64,000 nt of DNA. Origin: Ariolimax columbianus. Lineage: Eukaryota; Mollusca; Gastropoda; Stylommatophora; Arionidae. Shown piece by piece: positions 54,170 to 64,000 of the stretch. A program made the translations under genes and the position numbers. The notes under the pieces were generated by a model that saw only the letters and a program-made list of their open reading frames with translations, was not told the origin of the DNA and made no database searches. Position 1 is the stretch's first letter. The number at the start of each line of letters is the position of its first letter. The stretch is from contig JAVGWX010000013.1 of assembly GCA_036924085.1 (NCBI GenBank), positions 51,490,965 to 51,554,964 on the forward strand, given 5' to 3'.

Positions 54170-54500
54170 TATCCTCAAGCAACGCCAGAGCTTGACCAAT
54201 CGATCTCAGGTATGGTCATCTTCAATCCCAATTGGAACGAAACACTTTGCACACCTGTCACTCATTCTCTCGCAGCAAGCCCCGTTGCCAATTTCGTCTG
54301 TCAATCAATCTCCCCCTACCAAAATCAGAAGGCCAGTGGTCAGTTTCTATCTGTCCACATTCCTTAACCCAACTCTGTTCTCCTTTGCTGAGATGGTGAG
54401 TGACCTTGACATGCATTCAGGTAGCTTTAGGCTTTAACATGTTCATGCATCCTAAACTCCCCTTGCTCCGGCGGGAACTGTTACACTTATTTAACCATCT
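54170..54500. repeat. Dispersed repeat family E, copy 2
   Basis: Related to 50390-50660 through aacgccaga, gatggtgagtgaccttg and the end block. The short ORFs in it match nothing known. Confidence 0.45.
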
Positions 54501-54794
54501 TCGAACGCATGCGAACAGTGAATGTTGAGAAATGATCCTCATCGATTTACGGCAGACGAGCAAGACATGTCTGGTCGTATTGCGAGGTCTCCATCTCAGG
54601 TTGTGTCACACGCATCTCGACTCCTTGCCGCCAATCTTCAGTTGAATCAACTGACGTCACGCTGTAGTCGTGTATGCCGTTGCACCCGATCAACCATTAC
54701 GTCGACCACACGACGGCAGTCTCCGACGAAGATCCACTGTCAGGATGCAATGCTATTTACACAATGAAATAACCCCATTCCTTACAAAACGACC
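54501..54794. other. Unassigned sequence
   Basis: An 81-codon ORF at 54522-54767 is rich in Arg, Ser and Thr. It resembles no family I recognise. Confidence 0.3.
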
Positions 54795-54799
54795 GATTT

Positions 54800-55015
54800 T
54801 ACCTTAGTGAGGAGGCTGGTTTTGAAGTCATCAGATTGTGTTACGCCATTGCTCTCTATTAGTCAGTCCGGAGACCGGTTTTGAAGTCATCAGGTCGTGT
54901 TACGCCACTGATAGTCAGTCCGGAGACCGGTTTTGAAGTCATCAGGTCGTGTTACGCCACTGATAGTCAGTCCGGAGACTGGTTTTAAAGTCATCAGATC
55001 GTGTTACGCCACTGC
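54800..55015. repeat. 52-bp tandem repeat, about 3.5-4 copies
   Basis: Units with agtcagtccggagaccggtt, ttgaagtcatcaggtcgtgt and tacgccactgat. The first unit carries a short insertion (gctctctatt). The last unit is diverged. Confidence 0.92.
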
Positions 55016-55688
55016 CCTGTCCCCTGCAGTTGATAATGCACAACTACCCATCGTTCTTGCATGCATGTGTGATGTAATTGTCTTTGGTCGACTGCTTCTT
55101 CTTTCTCCTTCAGTTTAGACTTCTACTTGTTTCAATACTAAGCTTGCCTGTCTCATGTTATGACCGAACCAAGACACTCCTACCGTGGTGTATACTCCTC
55201 TAAAAGTATCTATCTGACCCTATTTCGTCCAGCCCTTGTTCGTTTGATTCTTTGTCTATTCAGATTACAACTTGCATCCTGCGATAGCATTACATCTTCA
55301 AATCTTCTATCTTTTCATCTGACCACATTAAACATGGCGTCACAGTTGCATATATACTCTACTCCCGTCAGTGACACCCCATAAATAGATGAAACCTGGA
55401 ATCTCTCTCCGTGTGGTGTCTGTGTCTCGCGTGTACTCTTAGCGCCTCTGTTCTGTAACGCCGATCTACAACCTCGACCTGGACGCCCACACATCGCACT
55501 GCACACGCGACAGGAGACATAGCAGGATCTTCCAGCTGAGGATAAAATATCCAATGCTCTCCGGTTCTCCCGCCGGCCGCAGCCTACCACAACCAACACT
55601 TGTCGCAGCACACATCGCCGAATGACCTTCACCTTAAGCTACAAATGGGTCCGCAATGGCGCCTCAATAGCCCGCTCAGCAATTTTGT
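55016..55688. other. Unassigned sequence
   Basis: No gene recognised. The minus-strand ORF 55315-55632 matches nothing known. Confidence 0.3.
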
Positions 55689-55689
55689 A

Positions 55690-55775
55690 TTCTCTCTCTC
55701 TCTCTCTCTCTCGCTCTCTCTCTCTCTCTGTCTCGCTCTTTTTTCCTTTCTCACTCTCTCTCACTCTCTCTTGTT
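55690..55775. repeat. (CT)n microsatellite
   Basis: CT repeats with a few interruptions at 55690-55735 and 55755-55775. Confidence 0.95.
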
Positions 55776-56095
55776 ATTTGTCTCTTTCTGACATTATCAC
55801 ACATCTTCACACACATTGAGGAATGTTCGAGGGATGTTCAAATGAAACCGGATCAAACTAAAACAAGTGAACATATGCACGATGCGCATTATGACGTCAC
55901 TGCTGGTGTAAACACAACATGTCAACCGTCAAGTTTGCAAAATTTCATTATCTTCTGACTCATAGTTTTCTCAGCAGAACGTTGAAGATATGGATGGTGT
56001 GATATGGAATCCGTCCAGACTTGATCAGCGAACGATGATTTGGTTTCTAACAACTGTGAGACGTCGACCAGTTGATATTCATCGCAGAATAAGAT

Positions 56096-56772
56096 GGCGA
56101 CCAAGCAACAGCTGCTCTCATGGTCTGCTATTTTAACGTGGTTTTTTAGTTCCAATTAATGTATGGAGAGCGGTATTGTATCTAGCACGTCCTACGCTAT
56201 TCACAGGAAGTCTAGGTGTGTAATTTTCCTCGGAATTCGGAGAAAACACGATCTGTTCTTCGTATGTTATAGAATAGACATTGTTGGATAGGACGTCACT
56301 ACAGATTTACTCACCGTCCTTGGTTTGTGTGCACGACCTACTTGGAAACTGCGTCCATTTGTATTGCATGCCCCGACCGGAATCTCCCCTCAGCAATGAC
56401 TTAATTGTCCCTCACCTAGACCTACAGATGTGGACGCTGGTCAGCAGCAGCGTCTTCTAATCTACGCGTAGGGACTGCTGCTGTCGAGAGGAATGACATT
56501 CGCCTGTCAAATCGTCAAGGAAACGGTCTACAATTGACTACCACAAGTTTCCAGCGACCCCTGGTCTCGCGGATTGTACGACCTGAATATCTGCATCTTG
56601 AGCTACTTCCAGTCATCTTGTTTGTATGTCTTGAAGAGAGAGTAGGATTGATCTCCAGCCCAGCTTCTTTCTCACTATAATCCAAATTAAGCGCAAGTTC
56701 ATTTTCAGGACGAGGACAGTCTGATGATGTCGCCATCTTCGTTTGCAATGGACAACTTATTTACTTACATCG
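56096..56772. mobile_element. Insertion in the left arm of the mariner-like fold-back
   Basis: The left arm breaks off after catcgcagaat (56074-56084 region) and resumes after a second catcgcagaat at about 56768-56778, an 11-bp direct repeat. The inserted DNA starts near aagatggcgac and has gtcgccatctt, its inverse, near 56728-56740, so short inverted repeats may mark its ends. The inserted DNA includes a SINE B at 56468-56720. The exact limits are uncertain by about 20 bp. Confidence 0.5.
56468..56720 (+). mobile_element. SINE B, copy 2
   Basis: Follows the SINE B order: head gctgtcgagaggaatgacat, aaggaaacggtctac, then cacaagtttccagcgacccc, tatctgcatcttgagctact and the 3' block ctcactataatccaaattaa. 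The tRNA-like boxes are more decayed than in the copy at 15018. It lies within the insertion that splits the mariner-like element. Confidence 0.65.
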
Positions 56773-57237
56773 CAGAATGCAGGCAGTGTATTGTGACAAA
56801 AGTGTGTCGACGACAACAGTGAAGAACTGGACAACGATATTTAAAGAAGGGCATGAGTTAACGCAACAATATGAGCCTGACCAGATCTCGGATCTGACCT
56901 GATCTTCTTTAAACATCGTTGTCTAGTTCTTCACTGTTATCTTCGACACATTTTTACCACCATACACTGCCTGCATTCTGCGATGAATGTCAACTGGTCT
57001 ACCTCTTCCAGCTGTTAGAAACCGAATCAACCTTCGATGATAAACTCTCGTTGGATTCCTTATCACACCCGCTATGTTTTAAACGGTCTGCTGAGGAAAC
57101 TATGCGTCGGAGGATAATTACAATTTGCAAACTTGACGGTTGGTAGGGGCTGTTTACACCTGAAGTCACATCATCATGCGCATCATACGTATGTTCACTT
57201 GTTTCAGTTTGGTCCGATTTCATATGAACACGCCTCG

Positions 57238-57489
57238 TATGTTGCAGCCCGCGCCTCTCATTCCCCAAACGATTCCACAGAATCGATGTGTCAGTTCCAT
57301 AATTGTTGATAGCCGCCTTTCTACAGTACAAGAACGGACGATCAAAATGGTGTTACACGGGAAGAGAGTTGATTGTCACAACAACTAAACGTTGCAATGG
57401 CCTGAAGTCCTTGGGCAGGATGAGGCAGTTGTGCCAAGTACTGTTGTCCACAAACCGACTAAGTACAAAATGACACCGAAATGAAGAAC
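57238..57489. other. Unassigned sequence
   Basis: No gene recognised. Confidence 0.3.
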
Positions 57490-57905
57490 AGGTAGCGTGC
57501 TGACCATGTGCTCGACTATGTTACATATTACACTAGAGAATTGATCATGTGTGTCTAGAGAACTGACCATATGTGTTACTACATTACATATTACAATAGA
57601 GAGCTGATCATCCATGTTATTACGTTACATGTTAAACTAGACAGAAAACTCTTAATCTAAATTACAATTTGACATTTTACATCAGCAAGAGGACTGTTCA
57701 TTTGTATTACGAAGTTACAGATTACACTAGATGGAGAACTGTTCATTTGTAGAACGAAATTACATTTTACACTATATGGAGAACTGATCATTTGTAGTAC
57801 GCAATTGTTATATTAGGTAGAAATATTATAATTTGTATTACGATGTCATATTTTACACGAATTAGAGAAATGAGCATCGGTTCTACTATGTTGCATATTA
57901 AGATC
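57490..57905. repeat. Degenerate minisatellite, roughly 45-60 bp unit
   Basis: Loose repetition of agagaactgatcatttgtag, ttacatattacactaga and related words, about eight times, with irregular spacing. Confidence 0.7.
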
Positions 57906-57911
57906 CAGACG

Positions 57912-57965
57912 ATGATTAGTGCATGAACTTTAGCGGTCAGAGACCCATAGCTGACTGCTAACGAT
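57912..57965 (+). mobile_element. SINE A fragment
   Basis: A 50-bp match to the 5' part of SINE A: gtgcatgaactttagcggtc and agacccatagctgactgcta. The rest of the SINE is missing. Confidence 0.6.
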
Positions 57966-59176
57966 GTTTAAAGATTGTTGACTGATTCGTCCAAGTTGAG
58001 TTTAAAAACTGTAACGGTCAGTTCCAAAACAACAATTGCCGTCGGGAATAAAGATCACTCTTCATGTACTAAACCGAAGCCTATGTGAGGTATGTGGCTA
58101 GTTCTCTTCCTTGCTGTTTTTAACCTTCACTAACTCATACGTCAGGTACTCATTTACAGCTGGATCGACTGGAGGAGCGGTCGTTCCAGGGTAAACTACG
58201 TTTCAGATGTTTCTGTACATGAATTCGAAATTTGGCACGATGTAATCCCAGTCTTAGCAACCTAGTTGGATGCCGTCTAGGCTATACGCTGTGATGCTCC
58301 ATACTGATAACGATTTATCATGCTCCACTCCAGTACACAGTCCACATACAAGAAAATATTTACAATAACATGAAATAAATGTTACACATTGTTCACTGTG
58401 GCAACTAGATGTGACAGTTTTGCGCTGACCTGAGGGTCCTTACTATTTAATGAGGCTACATGTGAGTTAGGGCAGTTGTGCATTCTTCTGTATATCTGTA
58501 AGAATCGTACCAGGACTTCTCATTAACAGAACAATGATTCGCATCCAGAACAATCACTTGAGCCATGGAAAATAAATGTACTTCAAGAATCACTTCTAGA
58601 ATTCAACAAGAGAGTGATTTCTCCTTTCCACATCCAACTTTGAAACAATGAAAAAATGTGTAAAGGCCGTGGATCAGTCACATTACTAGGCTACATATTA
58701 AAGCATTTTTCTCAAACATTGTTACACGAAAGAGCATTACCGGTGTCTGGATGTCCTTGAACCACGTTTGTTGTCTCAAGGCAAGTCTTGGTGGTCTATT
58801 AGATGGGTTTTGAGCCAGCTTCTAACAGGCTTAGCACGGAGACGGTACATCAATTTGGGAAACATTTTGGTCGCAAGCCGACCCAACAATCATGGCAACA
58901 TTTATCAAAAGCTAACATTATAAACGCCGCTACAATTAAAACCAAACAGAATCAATGACTACATGAGGTATAATCAATACCAATACACGACATTAGGAAC
59001 ACAACAAAGTTACAACGCACGACAGACAGAAAAGATATTACATACTGCAACAGACAGGTAAATTCAAACGATTTCTAAATCATACAATGCATAACGGGCT
59101 GGAACAATATGATTGGACAAGCTCCAGAGAGACTGCTTTACGCAAACAGCAATAAAAACAGCCACCTGCGTTTATA
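57966..59176. other. Unassigned; possible old tRNA-type SINE
   Basis: At about 58135-58285 the words actcatttacagctggatcg and gaattcgaaatttgg (tRNA B-box-like on the minus strand, tttcgaattc) suggest a very degenerate minus-strand tRNA-derived SINE. The remaining kilobase shows no gene or repeat. Confidence 0.35.
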
Positions 59177-59187
59177 CCCGTATCCCC

Positions 59188-59464
59188 CCATTTTTATGTT
59201 GTTGTTGTTGTTGTTGTTTTGTTTGTTTTTAATTCGCCTTATTTTCTCTAATCCCCAAGGCGGTGTGCGTTGCACTGTTGTTTTTAATTTGCTCCTGTCG
59301 GCCCAGTGCATACGACTTCAGCGTACATTTTTTGTAAGGGTTTGCTTCCTCCTGCATTGTCTAAGGGTTTGCTTCCCCGGGGTAACGGTCGGTGCTGTGT
59401 CGGGGATCGAACCCAGCACCTTCGAGTTGTGAGCCGTGCCACTTAACCACTAGGCCACGCCGTC
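59188..59464 (-). mobile_element. SINE T, tRNA-derived, copy 3, with TSD
   Basis: Minus-strand SINE with a tail rich in gtt repeats at 59199-59222 on the left, and the tRNA-like head on the right (minus strand tggcctagtggttaagtggc and ggttcgatccccg). It is flanked by the perfect 11-bp duplication cccgtatcccc (59177-59187 and 59465-59475). The body matches 15643-15897 and 52594-52847. Confidence 0.93.
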
Positions 59465-59689
59465 CCCGTATCCCCTAATGATAAGAAAACAATTTCCAGC
59501 ATGAAGGAAAGCACGATTCACAGAGCGGATATACAGCACACCAGAAATATCGAAAAAGGCATCCAAGCAGATATGAAGCAAAGACATACAGTGTTGAAAT
59601 AAACTTCTTAATAACCACGCAAAGCCCATAAATAAAAACATGAAAAAATACTCTGACACCCTAGCTCATATGGTGATGATTCATGGAAA

Positions 59690-60000
59690 ATATCGTTCTA
59701 GGAACTGGACAACGAATAAACAGATGGATCTGTAAAAAATTACCCAAAGCACATTCACTACTGGGAAGATTTCTTCCAGCTTCAGGGCAGAGTCTATTAT
59801 GGTGGTCCTGCAGGCAATAATAATGTTTACCTTATCTGACGAACGACATCAGCTCAGGTTGCATTCATTACAGATTGCTCACCACTTTTAGAAGCAATAA
59901 AAACACCAGAGGTGAACAAATGCCGTAAAAATCAGATAAGAACTAAGCAAAATCAATAAAACCTCAACAGTTGTGTTCCAGTGTTTTACCCTCCCATTTC
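59690..60000 (+). mobile_element. LINE zeta, first half of RNase H
   Basis: Frames near 59720-59800 read TDGSVKNYPKHIHYW, then after a shift TGKISSSFRAESIM, and near 59850-59900 QVAFITDCSPLLEAIKTPEV. They correspond to the YTDGSA, TGxYSxNFRAEAEAL and VxLTDxxSxLxAL blocks of LINE RNase H, including two of the catalytic Asp. The domain continues at 60890 after a minisatellite and a SINE B. Confidence 0.7.
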
Positions 60001-60129
60001 AAGCCTTTTCTCTACACAACCCGTTATCATGCAGATATCATAAGAAATGTCTATAATATCTATGAAAAAAACATCCGGCAACATAAATAACACACATCTC
60101 AAGGAGCTGCACATTTTCAAGTAAAAAAA
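60001..60129. other. Short stretch before minisatellite
   Basis: Nothing recognised. It may be the degraded linker of the LINE zeta RNase H. Confidence 0.25.
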
Positions 60130-60388
60130 CACAGAGTGGAGGCAGACGGGGTGGTACGCAGCTGGACTGGAGGCAGACGGGGTGGTACGCAGCCGGGGTG
60201 GAGGCAGACGGGGTGGTACGCAGCCGGGGTGGAGGCAGACGGGGTGGTACGCAGCTGGAGTGGAGGCAGACGGGGTGGAGGCAGACGGGGTGGTACGCAG
60301 CCGGAGTGGAGGCAGACGGGGTGGAGGCAGACGGGGTGGTATGCAGCCGGAGTGGAGGCAGACGGGGTGGTACGCAGCAGGGGAGAAC
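60130..60388. repeat. 31-bp GC-rich minisatellite with 15-16-bp sub-units
   Basis: About eight 31-bp units of gtggaggcagacggggtggt plus acgcagccggg. In two places the half-unit ggaggcagacggggt is repeated alone. It lies inside the RNase H region of LINE zeta. Gly/Arg/Trp-rich ORFs here are the array read in frame. Confidence 0.93.
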
Positions 60389-60596
60389 TAGTGAAGTCAT
60401 GATCCCTGATCAGTACTGGCCTCGTGGCCAATGACAAGCCCAGATCCATCAGCTCAGACCCTACAACGCCAGCATGACTACGCAGATGGGATTTCGGGGG
60501 ACATGAATATCCCAATCGTCTGGTGGTCCCATTTGGGCCAATGTACACGACTGGAATGCAACACTGGTTGTATAAATACTGCAGAGTGTTCTAGGT
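60389..60596. other. Unassigned sequence
   Basis: A short stretch between minisatellite and SINE B. Nothing recognised. Confidence 0.3.
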
Positions 60597-60840
60597 TCGC
60601 TGTGGTCGAGACATCACTCGCCTCCCAAAGCGATGAACAGAAACGCTGGAATGTCTAATCCCACAAGTATCATTGTGACCCCTGCCCTCACGGGTGATGC
60701 TATCAGAGTGCCTGCATCCTGAGTTGCCTCCAGTCGTCTTAACTAATGTCTTGCCACAGGTTCACGATAGCTCTGGGACCACAGAGTGAGGTCGATTGCA
60801 TGATCAGTTCCTTCCTCACTATAATCCAAATTCACCGCAA
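60597..60840 (+). mobile_element. SINE B, copy 3
   Basis: Head with gctgtggtcgagacatcact and gcgatgaacagaaacgctgg, then cacaagtatcattgtgaccc, gagtgcctgcatcctgagtt, cagtcgtcttaactaatgtc and the 3' block ctcactataatccaaattca. This is the most complete uninterrupted SINE B in the window. It separates the two halves of the LINE zeta RNase H. Confidence 0.72.
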
Positions 60841-60869
60841 GCTACATCATCAAGACCTAACCGTCTGCA

Positions 60870-61510
60870 GATGGGTGCCATCATAGCTTACGATGGGCAA
60901 CTAATAATAATTATACCCTCTCATTATAGAATCATAGGGAATGAGAGAGCTGATGCCCTACCCACAAGAGGTGGGGGGGGGGTGGATAAACTTATCCATG
61001 CAGTGTCCTACCGAGAGGCAAAAACTACCATCTACAACCAGAACAACTCGAAATGGAATAAAAACATGGACGTGAACAGTAAACCTGACCCAATCCCCCA
61101 GCTCCACGTACACCAACAAATCAACAGCTCCACGTACACCAAGAAACCCCCAGCTCCCCGTACACCAACAAACCACCAGCTCCACGTACACCAACAAATC
61201 AACAGCTCCACGTACACCAAGAAACCCCCAGCTCCACGTACACTAACAAATCACCAGTTCAACGTACACCAACAAACCACCATCTATCGCCTGAGAACAT
61301 TCCACTGCAGACTATTTGGTCACCTACATTGGCTCAAGATATCACACACAAGTAACTGCACATGTGGAAACGGAGTCCCCACCCCTGAACACATCCTACA
61401 GGACTGCCCAATTGACATAGACCTACAATGCCAAACCTGACCAGAGGAAGCAGAGGTAACTCATAAGCTGTGGGGGCTACCACCCGGATCTGCAGATGAA
61501 TGTTGACTTC
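60870..61510 (+). mobile_element. LINE zeta, RNase H end and C-terminal tail
   Basis: The frame from about 60890 gives IIPSHYRIIGNERADALPTR (compare VPSHCGIxGNExADxLAK), a g-run, then SYREAKTTIYNQNNSKWNKN. After an internal 26-bp tandem expansion it continues HQQTTIYRLRTFHCRLFGHL and SNCTCGNGVPTPEHILQDCP. After a TGA where Trp is expected, PEEAEVTHKLWGLPPG follows. The order SYxEAK, TTIFRLRTGHC, CxCGxxxxTPEHxLQxCP, KLWG is the end of an I-superfamily LINE protein. It is related to but distinct from LINE beta. Confidence 0.8.
61085..61290. repeat. 26-bp tandem expansion inside LINE zeta
   Basis: Seven to eight copies of a 26-bp unit, cagctccacgtacaccaaca plus aatcaa. The last unit runs directly into the LINE codons for HQQTTIYRLR, and the unit resembles the preceding codons of that segment, so the array grew out of LINE coding sequence. 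The reading frame stays open by cycling through three frames. Confidence 0.9.
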
Positions 61511-61704
61511 GTTCCAGCGACGGGGAGACATATCTAGCAGATAAAAAAAAAACCCTAACGCAGAAGAGGAAGACCAAGTAGGTTGGAGTAAATTTAAAAG
61601 ACATACGCAGCCACAGAATGAAACCAGAAGCGAAGCAGCAGTGGCAGCTATAAAAATGGCCTTGTACGTGTTTACACATAATTAATGATGTACAGGAAAT
61701 GCAA

Positions 61705-63000
61705 GTGTCAGTGACTAATATAAAACTATCAAACTTTAGAGTTGAGGCTGAGACTAGTAGAAAACTATCAAACTTTAGAGTTGAGGCTGAGACTACTAGA
61801 AAACTATCAAACTTTAGAGTTGAGGCTGAGACTACTAGAAAACTATCAAACTTTAGAGTTGAGACTGAGACTACTAGAAAACTATCAAACTTTAGAGTTG
61901 AGGCTGAGACTACTAGAAAACTATCAAACTTTAGAGTTGAGGCTGAGACTACTAGAAAACTATCAAACATTAGAGTTGAGGCTGATACTACTAGAAAACT
62001 ATCAAACTTTAGAGTTGAGGCTGAGACTACTAGAAAACTATCAAACTTTAGAGTTCTTGCTGAGACTACTAGAAAACCATCAAACTTTAGAGTTCAGGCT
62101 GAGACTACTAGAAAACTATCAAACTTTAGAGTTGAGGCTGAGACTACTAGAAAACTATCAAACTTTAGAGTTGAGGCTGAGACTACTAGAAAACTATCAA
62201 ACTTTAGAGTTCAGGCTGAGACTACTAGAAAACTATCAAACTTTAGAGTTCAGGCTGAGACTACTAGAAAACTATCAAACTTTAGAGTTCAGGCTGAGAC
62301 TACTAGAAAACTATCAAACTTCAGAGTTCAGGCTGAGACTACTAGAAAACTATCAAACTTTAGAGTTCAGGCTGAGACTACTAGAAAACTATCAAACTTT
62401 AGAGTTCAGGCTGAGACTACTAGAAAACTATCAAACTTTAGAGTTGAGGCTGAGACTACTAGAAAACTATCAAACTTTAGAGTTTAGGCTGAGACTACTA
62501 GCAAACTATCAATCTTTAGAGTTGAGACTGAGACTACTAGAAAACTATCAAACTTTAGAGTTGAGGCTGAGACTACTAGAAAACTATCAAACTTTAGAGT
62601 TGAGGCTGAGACTATAAGAAAACTATCAAACTTTAGAGTTCAGGCTGAGACTACTAGACAACTATCAAACTTTAGAGTTAAGGCTGAGACTTCTAGAAAA
62701 CTATCCAACTTTAGAGTTTGAGGCTGAGACTACTAGAAAACTATCAAACTTTAGAGTTAAGGCTGAGACTACTAGAAAACTATCAAACTTTAGAGTTAAG
62801 GCTGAGACTACTAGAAAACTATCAAACTTTAGAGTTTGAGGCTGAGACTACTAGAAAACTATCAAACTTTAGAGTTGAGGCTGAGACTACTAGAAAACTA
62901 TCAAACTTTAGAGTTGAGACTGGACTACTAGAAAACTATCAAACTTTAGAGTTGAGGCTGAGACTACTAGAAAACTATCAAACTTTAGTTGAGACTGAGA
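61705..63000. repeat. 39-bp minisatellite, about 33 copies
   Basis: About 33 copies of a 39-bp unit: gagactactagaaaactatc, aaactttagagttgaggct. Variation is concentrated at one base (gttgagg/gttcagg/gttaagg). As 39 is a multiple of three and two plus frames lack stops, ORFs of 262 and 291 codons appear (13-residue repeats such as RKLSNFRVEAETT and LENYQTLELRLRL). Neither has a recognisable domain outside the repeat. Confidence 0.95.
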
Positions 63001-63299
63001 TGTTAAGAACAGCTGTAACAGTCATAGTGGTTAACAAGAAAATGGACAATGGCTCTCTGAACCGACTTTATTTGCACCTGGACGCGCTCAAAGGTGGTCG
63101 TTCTATTTCATGAATGAAAGTATCGGCGACAGAGCACTAACTCCGTACCTCCCACAGCAAGCTGTACATTTCTACCTGATAGCAGGCGTTAAATGTGACT
63201 CAAGCGTTGGCTGATGTGGGTTGTGCATGAGGCTGGCAACCTGACCACGACAAACAATTTGCTGCAGCAACATTAATTGTTAAACATGACATGGACGTA
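63001..63299. other. Unassigned sequence
   Basis: No gene recognised. Confidence 0.3.
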
Positions 63300-63339
63300 T
63301 CAAGGCGTGCTTTCTGGTTTATTAATTTGCTTGGGTGAT

Positions 63340-63475
63340 GTGGGGTGTGGGGTGAGAAAAGGGAAGAGAGTCAGAGAAAGGAAGGGGGCGAGGAGGAGGG
63401 AGAGGGGTGGGGGAGGGTGAGAAAAGGAATGGGGTGAGAGAAAGGAAGGGGGCGAGGAGGGGGTGGTGTCACAGT
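63340..63475. repeat. GA-rich simple sequence
   Basis: Purine-rich stretch with a duplicated block (gagaaaaggaa/gagaaagga, gggggcgaggagg occurring twice). Confidence 0.85.
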
Positions 63476-63564
63476 TACGGGTTGTCATGTATCTTGCATT
63501 CAGCGAAATGTAGAGACAAGGAGACGGGTGCACTTATGCGTGTTCCCATTAAAACTCATCATTT

Positions 63565-63865
63565 GTTTGGTGTGCTGAGTGTAGGGTGTGTATGTGTGTA
63601 TGGTGTGTGAGGGGGGTGTGTTTTCGGGGGGGGGGGGCGTGGGGGGATATGAATGAAAGGTGTGTGTGTGGGAGAAGGTTTTGTGGAGTGTTAGAGGCGT
63701 GTGTATGGGCTGTGCTGTGCAGTGTGTTTGTGTGTGTGTGTATGTCTGGGGTGTGACAGTGTGTGTGTCCGGGGTGTGACGGTGTGTGTGTGAGTGTTGT
63801 GTCCGTGGTGTGCCAGTGTGTGTATGTGTAACTATGTGTGTGTATGCGTGTAAGTGTGTTGTGAC
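63565..63865. repeat. TG-rich simple sequence
   Basis: Irregular TG repeats with short poly-G runs (63627-63637) and recurring ggggtgtgac and gtgtgtg words. Confidence 0.9.
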
Positions 63866-64000
63866 TATGTGTACGATAAATGTTCTAACCGTTCTATATG
63901 GTATGGGAGATAATACTTAATAAATTCTTGCAACGTTTGCTTATTTGGTTATATCCCCTGCCATCTTGTTATATATATATTAACGCAAGCGAACCATGGC

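Larger units (their letters stand above)
55828..57237. mobile_element. Mariner-like fold-back element
   Basis: Two long inverted arms. The left arm begins cgagggatgttcaaatgaaa (55828) and continues aaacaagtgaacatatgcac, ccgtcaagtttgcaaaattt and gtttctaacaactgtgagac. The right arm, reverse-complemented from 57237, matches all of these. Near the centre both arms encode, pointing inward, the start of a mariner-type transposase: IHRRMQAVYGGKNVSKITVK on the minus strand (about 56985-56925) and HRRMQAVYCDKSVSTTTVKN on the plus strand (56767-56830). The helix-turn-helix region is recognisable; the catalytic DDD/DDE domain is missing from both arms. So it is two 5' ends joined head to head near 56885, interrupted in the left arm by a 0.68 kb insertion. 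Confidence 0.78.

Overview
The window looks like intergenic and intronic DNA from a large, repeat-rich animal genome. I infer a mollusc, probably a gastropod. The basis is a metazoan 18S rRNA fragment with a gastropod-like sequence around its first variable region, invertebrate-type globin exons, and many LINE and tRNA-derived SINE families of the kind common in lophotrochozoans. No prokaryotic gene organisation is present. I assign no species.

Only one host protein gene is supported: a globin on the + strand, seen as two exons (4079-4310 and 16064-16276). The splice sites fall exactly at the ancient globin intron positions B12.2 and G7.0. The first exon was not found and may lie upstream of the window. 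The 11.75 kb intron between the two exons is packed with retroposons and minisatellites. Nearly everything else is decayed mobile-element sequence or tandem repeats.

Layout. 0.6-2.7 kb: pyrimidine microsatellite, a tRNA-like SINE and a 25-bp minisatellite. 3.5-16.5 kb: the globin gene; its intron holds two copies of a CR1/L2-like LINE, a 25-bp array split by one of them, fragments of RTE-like and zinc-finger-tailed LINEs, and nested SINEs. 16.6-26.3 kb: a run of minisatellites (about 17, 33, 59, 20, 32, 32, 33 and 34 bp) with small LINE pieces between them. 26.7-33.9 kb: LINE tails, SINEs, AT microsatellites and arrays of 52 and 46 bp. 34.5-37.5 kb: a 57-bp dimeric array and its degenerate relatives. 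37.5-40.5 kb: an RNase H-bearing LINE inserted into a SINE. 41.3-42.6 kb: RTE-like LINE. 43.7-46.2 kb: rDNA-derived block (5' ETS-like, 18S 5' two-thirds, then scrambled 18S/28S pieces). 46.8-50.1 kb: the most complete RNase H-bearing LINE. 50.4-57.9 kb: SINEs, LINE pieces and a mariner-like fold-back. 58-61.5 kb: another RNase H LINE broken up by repeats. 61.7-63.0 kb: 39-bp minisatellite. 63.3-63.9 kb: GA- and TG-rich simple sequence.

Three themes stand out. First, an rDNA relic in which one 18S-to-28S junction recurs in two diverged copies. Second, a ~345-bp SINE family (called SINE A here) whose body matches the leader of the RNase H LINE in several ordered blocks and whose tail ends in GAA repeats like that LINE, suggesting a deletion derivative. 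Third, repeated birth of private minisatellites inside LINE coding sequence. The family labels (SINE A, B, T; LINE alpha to zeta; families C to F) are local names made up for this window. All clade names were assigned by eye from motifs.
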